Assembly (NCBI GenBank): GCA_031269635.1
Contig: JAISYY010000091.1
Span: 1-7,813, forward strand
Length of the DNA: 7,813 nucleotides
Direction: 5' to 3'
From: Tannerella sp.
GTDB lineage: Bacteria; Bacteroidota; Bacteroidia; Bacteroidales; Tannerellaceae
Positions 7,501-7,813 of the stretch are shown here, piece by piece; position 1 is the stretch's first letter, and each line of letters begins with the position of its first letter. Below the pieces are notes generated by a model. The model had not been told where the DNA came from. It was given only the letters and a program-made list of their open reading frames with translations, and did not search any database. The position numbers and the translations under genes were made by a program.

Positions 7501-7558
7501 CGTAATGCCCCAGTCATACGAACGAAAGGTGAAAATCCGGCCGGTACGAAATCAATAA
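4556..7558 (+). CDS. GH2 C-terminal part: Ig-like, catalytic barrel, LamG insert, small chain
   Basis: This 1,000-residue open part, counted from the first ATG after the TGA, is in frame from 4517. Local numbering: Ig-like domain 1-92; barrel from about 95 with QNSHMQHPELGHAMDE (116-131), VRTSHYP (149-155), DEAGTEAHA (173-181, E178 and H180 match LacZ Mg ligands Glu416 and His418), SAGNESG (216-222, acid/base E220), MDEYLSVAGN (286-295, nucleophile E288) and GGAVWDYASPGL (315-326). A LamG/concanavalin-like domain at about 340-532 (GNALDLNGHDQWVEI, WHRLSGVYDG, VYVDGQ) splits the barrel end from FSYGIGARTYGSVWPDR (539-555). Domain 4 spans 568-671. The Bgal_small domain spans 693-1000 with WYGRGPQENYPDR (867-879). 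The ATG at 4556 has no ribosome-binding site or signal peptide, so this is probably not an independent gene. Substrate is inferred as a beta-galactoside or related sugar. Confidence 0.75.
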   Translation: MLDLTVDVKKYTDEPSDSCNVKVNLLDADGQPVVELTGEPFSMNRGGKKQVRFRQRIANPGKWTSETPYLYSLEIRLLASDGEVKDIIRTRTGFKETEIREGTFYLNGVPLKIHAQNSHMQHPELGHAMDEATVRKDFEILKQFNFNAVRTSHYPPVNRYLELADEYGLFIIDEAGTEAHATEFVSGREEYAGMYRERVRQMVLRDRNHPCVLFWSAGNESGEGFNISEVIREGRKYDPARYWMYGGNAYAHPAEDIIGPRYPNPVELEILTGIIPDSTDMRPSFMDEYLSVAGNGGGGMDDYWRVIYSHSRLMGGAVWDYASPGLTEPVRLVGDKSPYGTQANLMGNAKLVKGMHGNALDLNGHDQWVEIYRQSNVEIETDQLTLACDVYPRKLAGSSGCFITKGSYQFGLQQQGKDSLDFYIYTDKKHLLRVPLPGDWENNWHRLSGVYDGREMTVYVDGQIAGTLAAKGRITNFPFPVNIGRNAEIHGQETDVYLCDALLDNAGIFTGAVLPGNYLPEKSVLWLDFERESGRGTFFSYGIGARTYGSVWPDRRIQPEMWQMKKSVQPVSITPVDAGSGWAEVWNRNHFLDASVYKTRWFLEADGEVIDGGELDLQVPPLTKKRIRIPYRKPAVVPGKEYRVTVSTSLKDDEIWASAGHEVAWDQWELPWYSEAETPVKHAGVPVLNTTPSGITVSGTGFAYAFDKSGALVSMVHNGREMLKSPVSLNVWRAPLANELDQWNSGNARSPHWKEGYGEHVATEYYSSGIDKMSDCPVSVEAYEQDGIVHVYVRSISLTGNNAAGNRDQYIRGRQVSGFENLYAYTVAADGEITLHHTVYPQGIMPLWLPRIGLTMTLDKSLNRVTWYGRGPQENYPDRKTGYKVGIYSSTVEDMYEPYLLPQDYGLRTGNRWLRMTDESGAGLEFSMDQHFNFNVYPYSTDNLTKAVYTYQLQEQDGITLNLDYSTSGVGCTARSIFNAYRVMPQSYERKVKIRPVRNQ

Positions 7559-7710
7559 CCGCCCTGCCCCTGTCCGCAAAGGATATGAGTACGCAGATAA
7601 CACGGATTCTTACTTTATTAATATGAGGCATAATGAAGGCCGACGGCATAATAAGTTATCCGGGAAATCCACCGCCGCAAAAAGCCTTCCGACCACTTCC
7701 GGAAAAGAAT
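7559..7710. other. Gap after the GH2 gene
   Basis: No gene is visible. A loose nested stem can be drawn (GAAGGC 7635-7640 with GCCTTC 7684-7689, and CGGC 7644-7647 with GCCG 7674-7677), but the loop is large and there is no T run, so a terminator call is weak. The phrase CGCAGATAACACGGATT at 7594-7610 resembles a short sequence often scattered in Bacteroidetes intergenic regions; that comparison is from memory. Confidence 0.4.
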
Positions 7711-7813
7711 CTGCAGTTGCAGCAAACGTTCTGCAATGCTTTTTAAACTTGCCGCAACTGCGGCAAACGTTCTGCAATGCTTTTTAAGCTTTCCGCAGTT
7801 GCGGCAAACGTTC
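7711..7813. repeat. 41-bp tandem repeat with embedded palindromes
   Basis: GCAAACGTTCTGCAATGC begins at 7722 and again at 7763, and GCAAACGTTC begins at 7804 and runs into the window end, giving an exact 41-bp period. The two full units (7722-7762 and 7763-7803) agree at 37 of 41 positions. Each period has a palindrome just before this block: CTGCAGTTGCAG (7711-7722), CCGCAACTGCGG (7752-7763) and CCGCAGTTGCGG (7793-7804). In the middle copy it extends to TTGCCGCA-AC-TGCGGCAA (7749-7766). The array starts with a partial unit and probably continues beyond the window. No coding role is apparent. Confidence 0.85.

Larger units (their letters stand above)
3824..7558 (+). pseudogene. Secreted GH2 beta-galactosidase-type gene broken by one in-frame TGA
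   Basis: Codons from 3824 to 7558 lie in a single frame and spell a complete LacZ-type GH2 enzyme of 1,244 positions, except that codon 231 (4514-4516) is TGA. Domain order in whole-gene numbering: signal peptide 1-20; sugar-binding jelly roll about 50-225; Ig-like domain about 232-336; TIM barrel about 339-570; LamG-like insert about 584-776; return to the GH2 fold about 780-810; beta-galactosidase domain 4 about 812-915; small chain (Bgal_small) about 937-1244. The acid/base E464 (SAGNESG) and the nucleophile E532 (MDEYLSVAGN) are present. The enzyme would cleave beta-linked galactose or a similar sugar outside the cytoplasm. Everything after the TGA is open for 1,013 codons with conserved motifs, so the break is recent, an assembly error, or tolerated. 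The two open parts are described separately. Confidence 0.75.

Noticed and set aside
7711..7813. CRISPR array
   Set aside because: The whole 41-bp period is repeated with no unique spacers, so this is a tandem repeat.

Overview
The window looks like a piece of a Bacteroidetes chromosome, most likely order Bacteroidales. The reasons are: start codons with no Shine-Dalgarno sequence ahead of them, very AT-rich gaps between genes, an exact match to the Bacteroidetes -7 promoter element (TAnnTTTG) upstream of the beta-galactosidase-type gene, and secreted glycoside hydrolases of types common in gut or anaerobic Bacteroidales. No genus can be named from the sequence alone.

Layout. Positions 1-114 hold a possible terminator of an upstream gene and a possible promoter containing a 14-bp palindrome. 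Positions 115-1221 (+) encode a polytopic membrane protein with GT-C glycosyltransferase-like motifs. Positions 1222-1676 are a gene-free gap between convergent genes, with a perfect 15-bp hairpin and possibly a decayed coding remnant. Positions 1677-3518 (-) encode a secreted TIM-barrel glycoside-hydrolase-like protein with a beta-galactosidase-trimerisation/GATase-like domain. Positions 3519-3823 are the shared upstream region of two divergent genes. Positions 3824-7558 (+) are one large secreted family GH2 gene of the LacZ type, interrupted by a single in-frame TGA at 4514-4516. Positions 7559-7813 are non-coding and end in a 41-bp tandem repeat that runs off the window edge.

How the genes fit together. 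The two divergent hydrolases both carry signal peptides and probably act in the periplasm or at the cell surface on plant, algal or host glycans. No SusC/SusD pair, sulfatase or regulator is visible here, so membership of a polysaccharide utilisation locus is an inference. The membrane protein at 115-1221 is visibly more AT-rich and shows no functional link to the hydrolases.

Most notable points. (1) The GH2 gene is in one frame throughout, with all main active-site motifs present, yet has one nonsense codon between its first two domains. (2) A LamG-like domain is inserted in the GH2 barrel region, and the nucleophile motif has Ser where E. coli LacZ has His540. (3) The 41-bp repeats each contain a palindrome whose arms covary (T-A in one copy, C-G in two), which suggests the symmetry is maintained. 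I found no convincing new defence, mobile or RNA system in the window.
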